This document shows positions 33,845-41,743 of a stretch of 64,000 nucleotides of DNA, piece by piece; positions within the stretch are counted from its first letter, which is position 1; every line of letters starts with the position of its first letter. The DNA is from Facklamia sp050409585 (GTDB lineage: Bacteria > Bacillota > Bacilli > Lactobacillales > Aerococcaceae): positions 17,394 through 81,393 of the forward strand of contig NZ_JBNUPE010000009.1 of the NCBI RefSeq assembly GCF_050409585.1. Reading direction: 5' to 3'. The notes beneath the pieces were generated by a model. That model had not been told where the DNA came from. It saw only the letters and a program-made list of their open reading frames with translations, and made no database searches. Made by a program: the position numbers and the translations under genes.

Positions 33845-33874
33845 GTTTAGGTAGATTAGCCTTCCTAACAACTC
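33835..33874 (+). other. 11-bp perfect stem-loop
   Basis: GAGTTGTTAGG (33835-33845) / CCTAACAACTC (33864-33874), 18-nt loop, not followed by a T run. Lies between the AlpA-like gene and the next cluster; could be an RNA processing or attenuation structure. Confidence 0.6.
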
Positions 33875-33916
33875 CATTATAACAAATATTAATTAAAAAT
33901 GGAATGGAGAATAACT

Positions 33917-34156
33917 ATGAAATCTAATATTGGCGAAACTATTTATAAGTTACAAAGACTATTAATTAAAGCAAGAATTAATAGTGACTATATAAATTCA
34001 TTGCATGATTATTCATTAAAGTATGAAAAAGAAGGTTTAGAAGCTACAAAAGTTTTAGCTTATGAGGCTCATAGAGTTTCACCAATCATTGATAACTTAA
34101 ATATAGATCTTATTGAAGGTTTGCAAGAAATAATAGAAGAATTGGAATCAGATTGA
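33917..34156 (+). CDS. Small helical protein, unknown
   Basis: A 79-aa, mostly helical protein (MKSNIGETIYKLQRLLIKARINSD at the start, EIIEELESD at the end). GGAG at about 33907 supports ATG 33917 over the in-frame ATG at 33899. It lies immediately before the primase gene and is probably co-transcribed with it. No family recognised; small pre-primase genes are common in PICIs. Confidence 0.65.
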   Translation: MKSNIGETIYKLQRLLIKARINSDYINSLHDYSLKYEKEGLEATKVLAYEAHRVSPIIDNLNIDLIEGLQEIIEELESD

Positions 34157-34190
34157 TTATCTGTTTTGTAAAGAATGAGGTGATAGTGAT

Positions 34191-36521
34191 TTGAATCAAA
34201 ATAAAGTAATTCTAGAAAATATTCCACAAGAATTAAAAGACATGCCTAGATGGGTAGCGTGGAATTATGAAGAAAGAAACGGAAAAATAACTAAAGTACC
34301 TTATGATTTTTATACTGGTTTTAAGGCAAGTAGTAATGATCCAGATACATGGTGTGATTTTGATACAGCAGTTGAGTATTTAAAACATTATGACGGATTA
34401 GGCTTTCAATTAGGTGAGGGAATTTTTGGAATTGATATAGACGCAAAAGATAATCAAGAATTACAGGATTATTTAAATGATGGGATAAATAATAGATTTT
34501 GTGAATTTTCAAAATTAGGAACTTATGCTGAAATATCTCCTTCAGGTAATGGTGTTCATTATTATTTTAAAGGCAACTTACCAGGAAAAGGATTTAAGAA
34601 CTCAAAGCTTGGTGTAGAAGCTTATGAGTCAGGAAGATTTTTCACTGTTACAGGGAATATGTTAGGCAATTATCCTAACTTAATTGACGGTTCAGAGATA
34701 ATAAAGCCTTTGTATGAGAAGTACAGAACAAAGAAAGATAGTCCTGTACATTTATTAAATAATATAGGTAATGGTAATACCTATGAAATAAATAAGTTAA
34801 TTGAGTTAGCTAGTAAATCTAAAAATGGTGAAAAGTTTAAAAGTTTATTCTTTGAAGGTGATACTAGTTCTTATAACCACGACGATAGCGCCGCAGATCA
34901 GGCATTAGCTAATATTCTTGTGTGGTGGTGTAACCATGATCTAGAAAAAGCTAATGAGATGTTTAGACAATCTAAGCTATACCGTGACAAATGGGATTCT
35001 AAAAGAGGTAGTACCACTTATGGAATGCTAACCTTATCTGAAGCTAGCAGGGTTACCAATGGTGGATTTACTGGAAAATTTGAATTCAAATTTAAGGATA
35101 GCTTAGAGCTTCGATTAAGAATAAAAGGTGAAGAAGCTTTAGAAGAACTTATACAAGAATGGGAAATTGATAGGGCTGAAGGTAGCACTCGAAAGAAACC
35201 TAATACATTACCGCCTGTAGTAATTTCTAATATCTTACAAGATGAAATAGTATTTATTAAGTTTGCTTTTGAGGAAAATTCTAGAGTTGCTATGTACCAG
35301 GAAACAAAAGGAATATATACACAGAATTTAGATTTAATAAGGCACTATATAAAAATTGTGGATAGAAATAGTACTAGAAGAAGTGCTGAAGAAGTTATTT
35401 ATGATCTAACGCATACAGCAAGTGTTAAAGAAAAAACAGTTTCAAGGTTTTTAATACCTGTTAACAATGGTGTGTTTAATTTAAAAACCAAAGAACTTGA
35501 ACCATTTACACCTGATTATGTATTTACTTCTAAAATTGCTACTAATTATATCCAAGGTTGCCAAAAACCTATTATTGATGGTTGGGATATTGATAAATGG
35601 TTATTAGATATTGCAGTTGGTGATGAACAGATTACAGAGTTATTGTGGCAAGTTATTTCAGCTAGTTTAAATGGTAACTACTCAAGAAAAAAATCAATTT
35701 GGCTAGTAGGTAGTGGAAGAAACGCAAAAGGAACCTATCAAGAATTAATTACTAATTTAGTTGGGTTTGATAATGTAGCCACGCTTAAAATAGACCAATT
35801 TGGTGGAAAAGATAACAATCGTTTTAATTTATCCTTATTAGAGGAGAAAGTTGTTTGTATTGGTGATGATGTTCCTGCAGGTGTCTTTATAGATAATTCA
35901 TCTGACTTTAATAGTGTGGTCACTGGTGACGCAGTTAAAGTTGAGCGTAAGAACATGGACGCATACAGCACGAGATTTAATTTAACTATCATTCAATCCA
36001 CAAACGGCTTGCCTAAAATACATAACAAAACTGAAGGAACCTATAGAAGATTTTTGATTGTTCCTTTTAATGCTAAGTTCACAGATAAAACAGACAATAG
36101 CAGAATTAAGGACGAATATATAAAGAATCAGAAAGTACTTGAATATGTTTTATATAAGGCTATTAATTTAGATTTTGATAAGTTTATTGTTCCTGATATA
36201 TCAGCTCAATTATTAGAAGATTTCAAACAAGATAATGATCCATTAGTGGACTTTAAAGAAAATGTATTTGATCAATTAAATGTTGATAGGATACCAACTT
36301 ATATAGTCTATGCAATCTATAAGGAATTTTGTAATGAAAATGGGTTTAAGTTTTTATCAAAAATTAAATTTACTAAAGAGCTAACCAATCTTTTAAAAGA
36401 TACTTGGGAAAAGAAAGTAGCTAAAGTGGGTTCAGAAAAGGAATTTTACAAAAATTTAAAAGCTAATTTTGATATGCCTATTGCAGGGAGCGCACCTCAA
36501 CACTTTGTAAAAATTAATTAG
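34191..36521 (+). CDS. Primase-helicase (PrimPol-like + D5/SF3 helicase)
   Basis: A 776-aa replication protein. Residues ~10-170 form a PrimPol-like domain (MPRWVAWNYEERNGKITKVPYD, then IFGIDIDAKDN, SPSGNGVHYYFKG). A linker of the phage-primase type follows (HDDSAADQALANILVWWCNHDLEKANEMF, about 225-255). The C-terminal half is a D5-N plus SF3 helicase with Walker A WLVGSGRNAKGT near 506 and Walker B VVCIGDDVPAG near 553. Starts at TTG 34191, set by GAGGTGA. As in SaPI/PICI elements it should melt the adjacent iteron origin and drive helper-independent replication. Confidence 0.9.
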   Translation: MNQNKVILENIPQELKDMPRWVAWNYEERNGKITKVPYDFYTGFKASSNDPDTWCDFDTAVEYLKHYDGLGFQLGEGIFGIDIDAKDNQELQDYLNDGINNRFCEFSKLGTYAEISPSGNGVHYYFKGNLPGKGFKNSKLGVEAYESGRFFTVTGNMLGNYPNLIDGSEIIKPLYEKYRTKKDSPVHLLNNIGNGNTYEINKLIELASKSKNGEKFKSLFFEGDTSSYNHDDSAADQALANILVWWCNHDLEKANEMFRQSKLYRDKWDSKRGSTTYGMLTLSEASRVTNGGFTGKFEFKFKDSLELRLRIKGEEALEELIQEWEIDRAEGSTRKKPNTLPPVVISNILQDEIVFIKFAFEENSRVAMYQETKGIYTQNLDLIRHYIKIVDRNSTRRSAEEVIYDLTHTASVKEKTVSRFLIPVNNGVFNLKTKELEPFTPDYVFTSKIATNYIQGCQKPIIDGWDIDKWLLDIAVGDEQITELLWQVISASLNGNYSRKKSIWLVGSGRNAKGTYQELITNLVGFDNVATLKIDQFGGKDNNRFNLSLLEEKVVCIGDDVPAGVFIDNSSDFNSVVTGDAVKVERKNMDAYSTRFNLTIIQSTNGLPKIHNKTEGTYRRFLIVPFNAKFTDKTDNSRIKDEYIKNQKVLEYVLYKAINLDFDKFIVPDISAQLLEDFKQDNDPLVDFKENVFDQLNVDRIPTYIVYAIYKEFCNENGFKFLSKIKFTKELTNLLKDTWEKKVAKVGSEKEFYKNLKANFDMPIAGSAPQHFVKIN

Positions 36522-36790
36522 GTTGCAAAGTTGCAGGTTGTAGGTTAGGTTTAGAAACCATCTTAAAACCTGCAACCATTTAGAGCTGTATTGTTTTGAT
36601 TTGTAGCTAAGGTTGCATAGTTGCAGGTTAATATACTTTATTTTACAACTAAAAATATATTTTTAAGTTATATATAAAAGTAAGCTACAGTGTGAAAAAA
36701 GTGCAACCTCTCAACCTAAGCATTTAAAAACGTTGATACAAATAGCTTTTGAAGAGTTGAGGTTTAAATCTAAGAACTGCAACCTAACCT
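36521..36790. other. Putative replication origin with inverted iterons
   Basis: Directly after the primase gene. Left arm: GGTTGCAAAGTTGCAGGTT (36521-36539) and GGTTGCATAGTTGCAGGTT (36611-36629), 18 of 19 identical, with AACCTGCAACC (36567-36577) inverted between them. Right arm in opposite orientation: GTGCAACCTCTCAACCT (36701-36717) and CTGCAACCTAACCT (36777-36790). Between the arms (36630-36700) lies a very AT-rich stretch. Inverted iteron sets flanking an AT-rich core downstream of rep are the known SaPI-type origin layout. Confidence 0.75.
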
Positions 36791-36882
36791 ATCCGCCACA
36801 GCTAAAATGTTGAAAGATGATAAAGCCTTTCAGAGGTAGGTAAATGATAAATACGAAAAGTTAGTCTATAGGAGTTGAAAAA

Positions 36883-37179
36883 ATGTACAGTACCTTAATA
36901 AGTTTTAGAGAAATTAGAATGAGAATCGCCTTTTTAGAATTTTCAAATGCGGATCAGACTGAAATAGATATCTTGAAATACTCATTAAAAAAGTTAGATG
37001 ACTTTATTAATAGACAGAGTGAAGATATACAGGTAATCCTCAAAGGTAGGTATTATGAAAACCGCTCATTTAAAGATATTTCTTTAGAACTAGGGTACTC
37101 ATATAATCGTGTGGTAAAAATGCACGGAACATTTATAAAAGCTTTGAAAATTGCAGAATCTAAACACAGAAAGGGATGA
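36883..37179 (+). CDS. Sigma-70 region 4-like / ArpU-type late activator
   Basis: A 98-aa protein. Residues 50-98 (EDIQVILKGRYYENRSFKDISLELGYSYNRVVKMHGTFIKALK, split by design of the helix-turn-helix) look like a sigma region 4 HTH. Such small proteins activate late or packaging genes in Gram-positive phages. AGGAG lies 8 nt before ATG. It directly precedes the head gene module, where such an activator is expected. Confidence 0.7.
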   Translation: MYSTLISFREIRMRIAFLEFSNADQTEIDILKYSLKKLDDFINRQSEDIQVILKGRYYENRSFKDISLELGYSYNRVVKMHGTFIKALKIAESKHRKG

Positions 37180-37183
37180 AAAA

Positions 37184-37705
37184 ATGTTAAATAAACGAAA
37201 AGCAAACTGGCAGGCGATTGAACAACAATGCAAACCAAGTAGAGATGACGTTAATGATCCTTATGCTTTTTATGATTTACCTAAATCATTACAAGTGAAT
37301 TTGGTGACTTGGTGCTTAAGATATCATAGGCAGGAAAATATCAATCATAGCTATACTTCTTATACGCTTAAACATATTTTTTCAGACTTTACAAAAAAGT
37401 ATGTTAATAATGGCCAGTTTAAGGGAGCTATGCTTATAGCAGGCTTTAGGGTTCATGACTTAGAAAGTTTAAACTGGAAATTTAATATTTCAAAATCTGA
37501 AATCAGAAAAGATTTGGAGATACTAAAGCAGGATAAGTCAATCATTGATGAAACAAGGCGGAAAATATATGAACTTAGTAAGCCTGAAAATAAAGAGATT
37601 AGAGAACAACTAGAAGCTGAAACTAAAAGAATCGATAGCATATATAGACAAGGATATAATGATTGTCTTAAAAAATATGGGATAAGTGAGGTAAGTAATG
37701 GCTAA
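37184..37705 (+). CDS. Head-module associated protein, unknown
   Basis: A 173-aa basic, soluble protein (MLNKRKANWQAIEQQCKPSRDD ... KKYGISEVSNG). AAAGGGATG about 8 nt upstream favours ATG 37184 over an upstream in-frame ATG at 37151 that overlaps the previous gene. Its stop overlaps the portal start by 8 nt, so it belongs to the packaging operon. No motif is recognisable. It could be a satellite-specific head or packaging factor. Confidence 0.65.
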   Translation: MLNKRKANWQAIEQQCKPSRDDVNDPYAFYDLPKSLQVNLVTWCLRYHRQENINHSYTSYTLKHIFSDFTKKYVNNGQFKGAMLIAGFRVHDLESLNWKFNISKSEIRKDLEILKQDKSIIDETRRKIYELSKPENKEIREQLEAETKRIDSIYRQGYNDCLKKYGISEVSNG

Positions 37706-38909
37706 TATATTAGAAAAAATATTTAAGAAAAAAGAAGCAACTCAAAATTCTAAAAATATTGAGTTATTACAAGGGAGCGGCATAAGTTTCTCTACTTTTA
37801 TTAATGATCCGTATGCTAATGATATTTATCGTGCAGGTGTGGATACAATAGCGAGAAACACAGCAAAGTTAAAGCCCATTCATTTTATTAATGATAAAAA
37901 AGGTGACAAAGATTTAAATCGCTTATTGCAGGTAAGACCTAATGAATACATGAATACTTATGATTTTTTATACAAGGTTGTGACTCATTACTTTCTAAAT
38001 AACAATGCTTATATCTATATTCAGCGTGATATGAATGGCAAAGTTAAAAATCTATATCCTATTAGTGGGACAAAAAGAGTATTTGGAACGGATAATGAAA
38101 ATAATCTTTATATGAAAGTAACCTTTAAACAAGGTATGGAAGTTTATTTTCCATATAGTGATATTATTCATTTAAGAAGACACTTTAATTCAGATGAATT
38201 AAACGGTGATGACAATAGCGCCTTAAGTCCAGTATTAGAAGTTGCTCAAACTCAATCCGAGGGAATGAGTAAAGCAATTAGATTAGGTGCTAATATTCGA
38301 GGTATTTTGAAGTTTAATAAATTGACTAGTGACGAAACTAAAAAGGAAAAAAGAGATACTTTCATGAAAGATTATCTTTCTCTTGAAAATAATGGAGGAG
38401 TGATTGTATCTGATCAAGAAGCTGAATATGAATCGATTGATAGTAAACCTGTAAATATTGATGAAAATCAAATAAGAGCTATCAGTGATAAAGTCTATAA
38501 CTATCTTGGAATTAATAGAAATATTGTTTCGGGAAAATACACAGAGAATGAATGGCAGGCATTTTATGAAAGTGTAATTGAGCCAATTGCCACACAATTA
38601 AGTTTAGAATTTACACACAAAATATTTACTATTATTGAACAGAATTTTGGGAATGAAATTATCTTTGAATCTAATCGATTAAATTATAGTAGCTTACAAA
38701 CAAAAATAAATCTTATTCAAACAATCTCACCTCTAGGTTCAGTAACCATTGATGAAGTTAGAGAAATACTAAATTTACCTAAGTTAGATGGTGAAGAAGG
38801 ATCTAGAATCTTACAATCACTTAACTATATGGAAATTAAAGATATAGAAAAATATCAATTAAGTAAATCAGGATTAAAAGAAGGAGCAAATCAAAATGAA
38901 GGAAATTAG
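37698..38909 (+). CDS. HK97-family phage portal protein
   Basis: A 403-aa portal. Typical features: FINDPYANDIYRAGVDTIARNTAKLK, VVTHYFLNNNAYIYIQRD, NRNIVSGKYTENEWQAFYESVIEPIATQL (split over 270-300). The protein forms the dodecameric DNA entry vertex of the capsid. GAGG lies 6 nt before ATG, and it overlaps the protease gene by 14 nt. Confidence 0.93.
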   Translation: MANILEKIFKKKEATQNSKNIELLQGSGISFSTFINDPYANDIYRAGVDTIARNTAKLKPIHFINDKKGDKDLNRLLQVRPNEYMNTYDFLYKVVTHYFLNNNAYIYIQRDMNGKVKNLYPISGTKRVFGTDNENNLYMKVTFKQGMEVYFPYSDIIHLRRHFNSDELNGDDNSALSPVLEVAQTQSEGMSKAIRLGANIRGILKFNKLTSDETKKEKRDTFMKDYLSLENNGGVIVSDQEAEYESIDSKPVNIDENQIRAISDKVYNYLGINRNIVSGKYTENEWQAFYESVIEPIATQLSLEFTHKIFTIIEQNFGNEIIFESNRLNYSSLQTKINLIQTISPLGSVTIDEVREILNLPKLDGEEGSRILQSLNYMEIKDIEKYQLSKSGLKEGANQNEGN

Positions 38910-39465
38910 AATTTCTAAAATAGAAACAGAAAATAGAAATGATGATACTAAGAATATGGTACTTGTTGGTAGACCTATTCTCTACGATATACCAACACAA
39001 ATAGGTGAGGGGAACTTTGCCTTTACAGAAGTTATTCAACGTGGGGCATTAGATGGTGTGGATTTAAAAGACACCAGGCTATTGTATAACCATGATATGA
39101 ATAAGGTGCCTTTAGCTAAGACACCTAAAACAATGCAATTAGAATTAGATCAGGCAGGTCTAAAGATGGTTGCTAATTTAGCTAACACAGAGGAATCTAG
39201 AAGCGTTTATACGGCAGTAGAACGTGGCGATTTATCAGGTATGAGTTTCGCCTTTAAGGTTCCTGAAGGTGGCGATTCTTATAATGCAGAAACAAGAACA
39301 AGAACAATTCATAAAATTGAAAAAATTTATGAGGTAAGTGTTGTTCCGTTTCCTGCTTATGCAACTACTTCAGTAGAAGCTAGAAGTGCCATTGATAATT
39401 TATATAGTGAAGAACGAGATGACTTAAGAATTAAACTAAACAATATTTTATATAAAGGAGAATAA
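38896..39465 (+). CDS. HK97-family prohead protease
   Basis: A 189-aa serine protease of the assemblin type. Conserved catalytic His region LLYNHDMNKVPLAKT and Ser region RGDLSGMSFAFKVPEGGDSY, followed by VSVVPFPAYATTSVEAR. It cleaves the capsid protein's N-terminal scaffold during maturation. Lies between portal and capsid genes in the order standard for HK97-type heads. Confidence 0.92.
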   Translation: MKEIRISKIETENRNDDTKNMVLVGRPILYDIPTQIGEGNFAFTEVIQRGALDGVDLKDTRLLYNHDMNKVPLAKTPKTMQLELDQAGLKMVANLANTEESRSVYTAVERGDLSGMSFAFKVPEGGDSYNAETRTRTIHKIEKIYEVSVVPFPAYATTSVEARSAIDNLYSEERDDLRIKLNNILYKGE

Positions 39466-39470
39466 TAAAT

Positions 39471-40673
39471 ATGAATTTTAAAACAGTAGAAGAAGCATTC
39501 AACCATTATAACGGATTAGGATTAGGTGAAATTGAAAAACGTGCTCAAGAAATACAAGATATTGTAAATACTGATCCTAATGCAGATATCAATTCATTAA
39601 ACATAGAAGCAGAAGGATTAAAGAAAGCTAAAGAAAACTTAGTTGAAAAACGTAATTCAATTCTATCTTTTAATCCTATAACAGGAACAGGTGAAGCTAA
39701 AACTAATGAGGTTAAACAAAACGATATTATTTCTACAGTAGAATATCGTGATGGCTTCTATAAACATTTACTTGGCCATAAGTTAAGTCCTGCAGAACAA
39801 AGAGCAATAGATATTGAACAATCTGAAAAACGTGCTGAACCATTTAATACAGTTACTGATAATGCTCATGTAATCCCTACACTAACTTTAAATGAAGTGA
39901 TTAAGAAAGCACGTACTCAAGGTGGTATCTTATCAGAAGCTAGATCATTTAATATTCCTGCTAATCTTAAAGTTCCAGTGGGTACACCACTAACTAAAGC
40001 AGAATGGCATACTGAAGGTGCAGAGGTAGCAGGTGAAAAATCGAAGCCTTCAGCAGTAGAGTTTAAAGCCTATGAATTAATTAAAGTATTTTCAATGAGT
40101 GCTTTAGCTAAGAAAATGAGTATAAAAGCTTTTGAACAATACATTATTGATGAATTAGTAGCTTCAGTTATGGAGACAATCGAAAGCTCATTAGTTACTG
40201 GTACTGGATCTAAACAAGGTGCAGGTTTAGAAACAATTACCTTTAATGCTACCAATCAAATTGAATATACTGATATGCCTGCTTATACAGATTTCACTAA
40301 TCTATTAGCTTTAATAAAACGAGGGTATTCAAATGGTGCTAAGTTCGCTATGAACAATGCCACCTTGTATAGCAAGGTCTATTCAATTGTGGACGGTAAT
40401 AAACGACCTATCTTTATTGCTGACCCTCAAAATGAATCAGTCGGTCATATTTTAGGTTATCCAGTTATTATTGATGACAATATCAAAGATGGGGATATTT
40501 ACTTTGGTAACTTCCAATATTTGGGTTATAACATGCCTGAAGGAATTGCTTTAGAAGTATCTACTCAATCTAGCTTCAATCGTGGATTAATTGACTATCG
40601 AGCATTAGCAATTGCTGATACTCAAGTCATCTTACCTGAAGCATTTGTGAAGCTATCCTTAAAGACAGCCTAG
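39471..40673 (+). CDS. HK97-fold major capsid protein
   Basis: A 400-aa capsid precursor. The first ~110 residues are a charged, helical delta domain expected to act as scaffold and be removed by the prohead protease. The HK97 fold follows (HVIPTLTLNEVIKKARTQGG, NIPANLKVPVGTPLTKAEWHTEGAEV, SVMETIESSLVTGTGSKQGAG, then the C-terminal GFxxY-like IDYRALAIADTQVI). AAAGGAG lies 9 nt upstream. Presence of an own capsid gene is the defining cf-PICI feature. Confidence 0.94.
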   Translation: MNFKTVEEAFNHYNGLGLGEIEKRAQEIQDIVNTDPNADINSLNIEAEGLKKAKENLVEKRNSILSFNPITGTGEAKTNEVKQNDIISTVEYRDGFYKHLLGHKLSPAEQRAIDIEQSEKRAEPFNTVTDNAHVIPTLTLNEVIKKARTQGGILSEARSFNIPANLKVPVGTPLTKAEWHTEGAEVAGEKSKPSAVEFKAYELIKVFSMSALAKKMSIKAFEQYIIDELVASVMETIESSLVTGTGSKQGAGLETITFNATNQIEYTDMPAYTDFTNLLALIKRGYSNGAKFAMNNATLYSKVYSIVDGNKRPIFIADPQNESVGHILGYPVIIDDNIKDGDIYFGNFQYLGYNMPEGIALEVSTQSSFNRGLIDYRALAIADTQVILPEAFVKLSLKTA

Positions 40674-40697
40674 TAAAACAAGGGGGTTCAAATTTTC

Positions 40698-40976
40698 ATG
40701 CCTATTAATTTAGAACAAGCGAAAGATAAATTAAGATTAGACAATGATTTCAACGATTCAATCATTCAATCCTTAGTTGATGCTGTTCCTAACTATATTG
40801 AATCTACAACAGGCATGACAGTTGAACAACAAGAAGCAGAGCCACTAGCTACAACGGTTGGTGGCTTTCTTGTTCAACTGTGGTATTATCCTGAAAACAC
40901 AGATACATATAGATTAAAACAGGTTATAGATAGTTTGCTAATGACACTAAAAGATAGAGTAAATAAAAATGAGTAG
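40698..40976 (+). CDS. Head-tail connector (gp6-like adaptor)
   Basis: A 92-aa helical protein (LEQAKDKLRLDNDFNDSIIQSLVDAVPNYIE, then FLVQLWYYPENTDTYRLKQVIDSLL) of the phage gp6/DNA-packaging adaptor family. It forms the ring below the portal. Its stop codon overlaps the start of the HNH gene by 8 nt. Confidence 0.88.
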   Translation: MPINLEQAKDKLRLDNDFNDSIIQSLVDAVPNYIESTTGMTVEQQEAEPLATTVGGFLVQLWYYPENTDTYRLKQVIDSLLMTLKDRVNKNE

Positions 40977-41271
40977 AAGTAAAAAACAAAATGAATTCTA
41001 TTGGTCTAAAGAGTGGAGAGCAGTAAGAGACTACTATTTATCTAAGGAGAATTATATTTGTGAGTTGTGAGGGAAACCTGCAAAGATAGTTCATCATAAG
41101 ATTTGGTTAAGTGATGATAATTTAGATGATTTATCAATCACTTTGAATGAAGATAATCTTCAAGCTGTTTGCCATGATTGTCATAACAGAATACACTTTG
41201 GTTCAAAGGCAGTTATAAACGGTTTAGAGTTTGATGAAAACGGACAGATTAAAGAAGTGGGGAAGGGGTAA
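40969..41271 (+). pseudogene. HNH endonuclease with in-frame stop at a zinc cysteine
   Basis: ATG 40969 to TAA 41269-41271 encodes a 100-codon phage HNH nuclease interrupted once, by TGA at 41068-41070 (codon 34). The context is YICEL-stop-GKPAKIVHHKIW: the missing residue is the second Cys of the first CxxC zinc pair (CELCGKPA in relatives). A single base change from TGT or TGC explains it. The rest is intact: HHK of the catalytic motif, CHDCHNRIH second zinc pair. HNH proteins assist terminase cleavage at cos sites, so this change could block packaging. Confidence 0.85.
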
Positions 41272-41383
41272 GTTGGTCATTATGATCCCCCCTTAACTCC
41301 TTCTTATTTTAAAAGTCTTATCAGCGGGCGGGAACAACACTTTTCCTCTCTATTAATAAATTTTTTAGGAAAGGGGTAGAGAT
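41272..41383 (+). other. Non-coding gap between HNH and terS; candidate cos site
   Basis: A 112-nt spacer with a GC-rich island (GCGGGCGGGAAC around 41323-41334) unusual in this AT-rich element. In HNH-encoding cos phages the cos site lies in exactly this interval, between the HNH and small-terminase genes. This is inference from position and composition. Confidence 0.4.
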
Positions 41384-41743
41384 ATGAAAAAGAAAAAATT
41401 AGTTATTAAGAGTACTAACTATATTAAACAGTTTGATAATTTGTTAGAAGTCATTCCAATTGAGAAAAAAATTTTAGCTCAAGAGGTAATTTCAGAACTA
41501 AGCTTTATGAGAAGTATTTTAAATGATCTCAAAAAGGATATTTCAACTGTAGGTGCTACAGACAATATTAAGAATGGTAATGAGAAAGTATCTAGAAATC
41601 AAACACCAGAATTTAGAGCATATATGGATATTTCAAATAGATATAATCAATATCTAAAACAATTGCTTGCCTTGTGTCCTAAAGATATGCCTGAAAGTGT
41701 AGAAAATGATTTAGAAAAATTCATCATTAATGGTGCTGCTTGA
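41384..41743 (+). CDS. Terminase small subunit (P27 family)
   Basis: A 119-aa helical, basic protein similar in layout to P27-type TerS of Gram-positive cos phages (...TPEFRAYMDISNRYNQYLKQLLALCP...). TerS recognises the packaging site and recruits TerL. AAAGGGG lies about 8 nt before ATG. Its stop overlaps the TerL start by 2-4 nt. An own TerS lets the satellite package its DNA specifically. Confidence 0.8.
   Translation: MKKKKLVIKSTNYIKQFDNLLEVIPIEKKILAQEVISELSFMRSILNDLKKDISTVGATDNIKNGNEKVSRNQTPEFRAYMDISNRYNQYLKQLLALCPKDMPESVENDLEKFIINGAA

Noticed and set aside
40969..41271. TGA in the HNH gene as a recoded selenocysteine
   Set aside because: No sign of a selenocysteine insertion element was noticed, and a Cys to stop mutation in a zinc knuckle is simpler.
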